From the NCBI GenBank assembly GCA_947175455.1, contig CAMWMW010000071.1:1-7500 (forward strand): DNA of 7,500 nucleotides. The letters are read 5' to 3'. Position 1 is the first letter of the stretch. Each line of letters begins with the position of its first letter. Positions 6,320-7,500 of this stretch are shown piece after piece. The notes under the pieces are model-generated. The model did no database searches, was not told where the DNA came from, and saw nothing but the letters and a program-made list of their open reading frames with translations. The position numbers and the translations under genes are program-made. The stretch comes from an uncultured Porphyromonadaceae bacterium. Lineage in GTDB: Bacteria; Bacteroidota; Bacteroidia; Bacteroidales; Muribaculaceae.

Positions 6320-6925
6320 TCAGTAATATAATATCAGACCGGTTATGCCTGCAAGGATTATAATAAGTATAGGGTGGATTTTTATCTGCTTCTTGCCGAA
6401 TCTTAGAGGAAAATATGCAAGGCAGAATGCGACGGCACATATGGCGATGTTCATCCACATCTGGCTTTTGATGCCGTTCGGATTGAAGTTGGCTGCGTTC
6501 ATCAGCATGATTGCCGCCGATGCGATTAGACCGACTACCACGGGGCGCAAGCCGGAGAATACAGCCTTTACGGCACCGCTTTCGTTATGTCGGCGTATGA
6601 AATGCGCGCTGTAGAGCACCAGAAAGAAGCTCGGCACAGTTACTGCAAGTGTGGCAAGTATGGAGCCGATAAGCCCCCATCCGATACCGCTGAATTCCGG
6701 GTTTACCGCTCCGGGAGCGACGAAGCCGATATAAGTGGCGGAATTGATTCCGATGGGTCCCGGTGTCATCTGCGAGATCGCCACTATGTCTGTAAACATG
6801 GTTTCCGAGATCCAGCCAGGACCGACCACCGCCTTTTCCACAAGCGAAAGCATGGCGTAGCCACCTCCGAATCCGAAGATGCCAATTTTAAGATAAGCCC
6901 AGATAAGTTTAAGATATATACTCAT
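6320..6925 (-). CDS. Chromate transporter (CHR) family half protein, second of a pair
   Basis: This 201-residue integral inner-membrane protein is the length of a short-chain CHR protein, which holds one of the two homologous halves of long ChrA. The half-domain signature KIGIFGFGGGYAML is at 13-26, followed by the second conserved block ISQMTPGPIGINSATYIGF at 50-68. The internal motif SGLRPVVVGLI is at 124-134. About five to six hydrophobic segments follow the first motif, ending with PILIIILAGITGLILYY. Short CHR proteins are usually encoded as adjacent pairs that work together, and the neighbouring upstream gene is the partner. ChrA proteins export chromate; in an anaerobic gut-type bacterium the natural substrate could be another anion, which the sequence does not settle. 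The start codon lies 18 bases after the partner stop, and folC follows after 1 base. Confidence 0.9.
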   Translation of the reverse strand: MSIYLKLIWAYLKIGIFGFGGGYAMLSLVEKAVVGPGWISETMFTDIVAISQMTPGPIGINSATYIGFVAPGAVNPEFSGIGWGLIGSILATLAVTVPSFFLVLYSAHFIRRHNESGAVKAVFSGLRPVVVGLIASAAIMLMNAANFNPNGIKSQMWMNIAICAVAFCLAYFPLRFGKKQIKIHPILIIILAGITGLILYY

Positions 6926-6943
6926 GACCGTTGTGTTTCTAAA

Positions 6944-7500
6944 TCAGGATACTTTTTTTCGGGAAGGAATCCACCACATGAGGAATCCGATTGCTCCGCC
7001 GAGGATAATATAGAGTATGGGGTTGGAGATGAATCCCTGGTCAATGGAGATAAGCAAAGCCACCGACAAAGGAATCCAGACTGTTTTCCAACCGATTTTC
7101 GCCGCTTTTGCCGAAGTCAGCACCGGAGCGATGATCAAAGCCACCACAGCGGGACGTATTCCCATGAAAATCGCGGATATGACACGATTGTTCTTGATCA
7201 TGTCCGGAGTCAGAAAGACAGCGATGGCGAGTATTATCAGGAAAGAAGGGAGGATGGTGCCGAGTGAGGCTATAACGCTTCCCTTGGTTCCCCGCAGTTT
7301 ATCGCCTACGGCAGTGGCGATATTTACCGCAAGAATGCCGGGCAGACTCTGCGCAATGGCAAGCAGATCCAGAAAGTCATCGCGCTCTATCCAATGATAT
7401 TTGTCAACAATCTCCCGTTCGATAATGGAAATCATTGCCCATCCTCCCCCGAATGTGAAGGCGCCGATCTTGAAAAAAGATGCGAAGAGTCGCCATAGAC
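6944..7500 (-). CDS. Chromate transporter (CHR) family half protein, first of a pair (5' end outside window)
   Basis: The frame stays open from the ATG at 7435 to the window edge. The added residues read FFKIGAFTFGGGWAMISIIE across the junction, the conserved N-terminal CHR signature, so the ATG at 7435 is an internal methionine. The true start, probably only a few codons further on, is beyond 7500. The second conserved block AIAQSLPGILAVNIATAVG and the motif GIRPAVVALI follow, then hydrophobic segments ending in GFLMWWIPSRKKVS. It is the partner of the downstream short CHR protein; the pair should form a heteromeric membrane anion transporter. The stop at 6944-6946 lies 18 bases before the partner start, so they share an operon. 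A run of seven T (6953-6959) near the 3' end encodes the terminal lysines and is intact in frame. Confidence 0.9.
   Translation of the reverse strand, partial: LWRLFASFFKIGAFTFGGGWAMISIIEREIVDKYHWIERDDFLDLLAIAQSLPGILAVNIATAVGDKLRGTKGSVIASLGTILPSFLIILAIAVFLTPDMIKNNRVISAIFMGIRPAVVALIIAPVLTSAKAAKIGWKTVWIPLSVALLISIDQGFISNPILYIILGGAIGFLMWWIPSRKKVS

Noticed and set aside
5326..6326. Several plus-strand frames opposite folC (up to 170 residues)
   Set aside because: They lie over an intact, motif-complete folC on the other strand; their translations have low complexity and no family features.
6587..7267. A 226-residue plus-strand frame across the chromate-transporter pair
   Set aside because: It is antisense to two conserved membrane-protein genes, spans their junction, and its product is a hydrophilic His/Asp/Arg-rich string typical of the reverse of hydrophobic codons.
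7433..7435. ATG at 7435 as the true start of the first CHR-family gene
   Set aside because: The frame continues upstream to the window edge and encodes the conserved KIGAFTFGGGWAM signature, so the ATG is internal.

Overview
The window looks like ordinary chromosomal DNA from the phylum Bacteroidota, order Bacteroidales; a gut Muribaculaceae- or Bacteroides-like genome is a reasonable guess. The evidence is a promoter with the Bacteroidota-type TTTG / TAnnTTTG boxes (844-876), start codons preceded by A-rich stretches rather than Shine-Dalgarno sites, and the protein types themselves: a Bacteroidota-style RNase G with a long S1-region insertion, a 90-residue HU protein and a tiny AURKAIP1/COX24-like protein. 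I see no insertion sequence, phage gene, CRISPR array, tRNA or rRNA, and no gene-free stretch longer than 300 bases.

Plus strand, 1-4523. The 3' part of a short-chain dehydrogenase, most like the SDR-type D-mannonate oxidoreductases, comes first. A promoter region follows that drives a DJ-1/PfpI-family protein and an IMPACT/YigZ-family protein, probably as a two-gene operon ending in a weak terminator. Next is a gene-expression block: an HU DNA-binding protein, a 29-residue very basic protein (2699-2788, related to mycobacterial ribosomal protein bS22 and mitochondrial mS38) and a ribonuclease G/E. The 109 bases between the small protein and the ribonuclease hold a 16-bp perfect palindrome and a long terminator-like hairpin that ends 7 bases before the ribonuclease start codon.

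Convergence, 4524-4619. A 52-bp perfect palindrome lies between the plus-strand block and the minus-strand genes. It can serve as an intrinsic terminator in both directions.

Minus strand, 7500-4620, in transcription order: a chromate-transporter-family half protein (its 5' end lies beyond the window), a second half protein of the same family, folC (starting 1 base after the second transporter stop), and an AT-rich orphan gene for a small three-helix membrane protein. The first three are tightly packed and are probably one operon; the fourth may be its tail or an insertion.

I found no clear undescribed multi-gene system. The parts most worth attention are the HU / bS22-like / RNase G block with its structured leader, and the unrecognised small membrane protein after folC.
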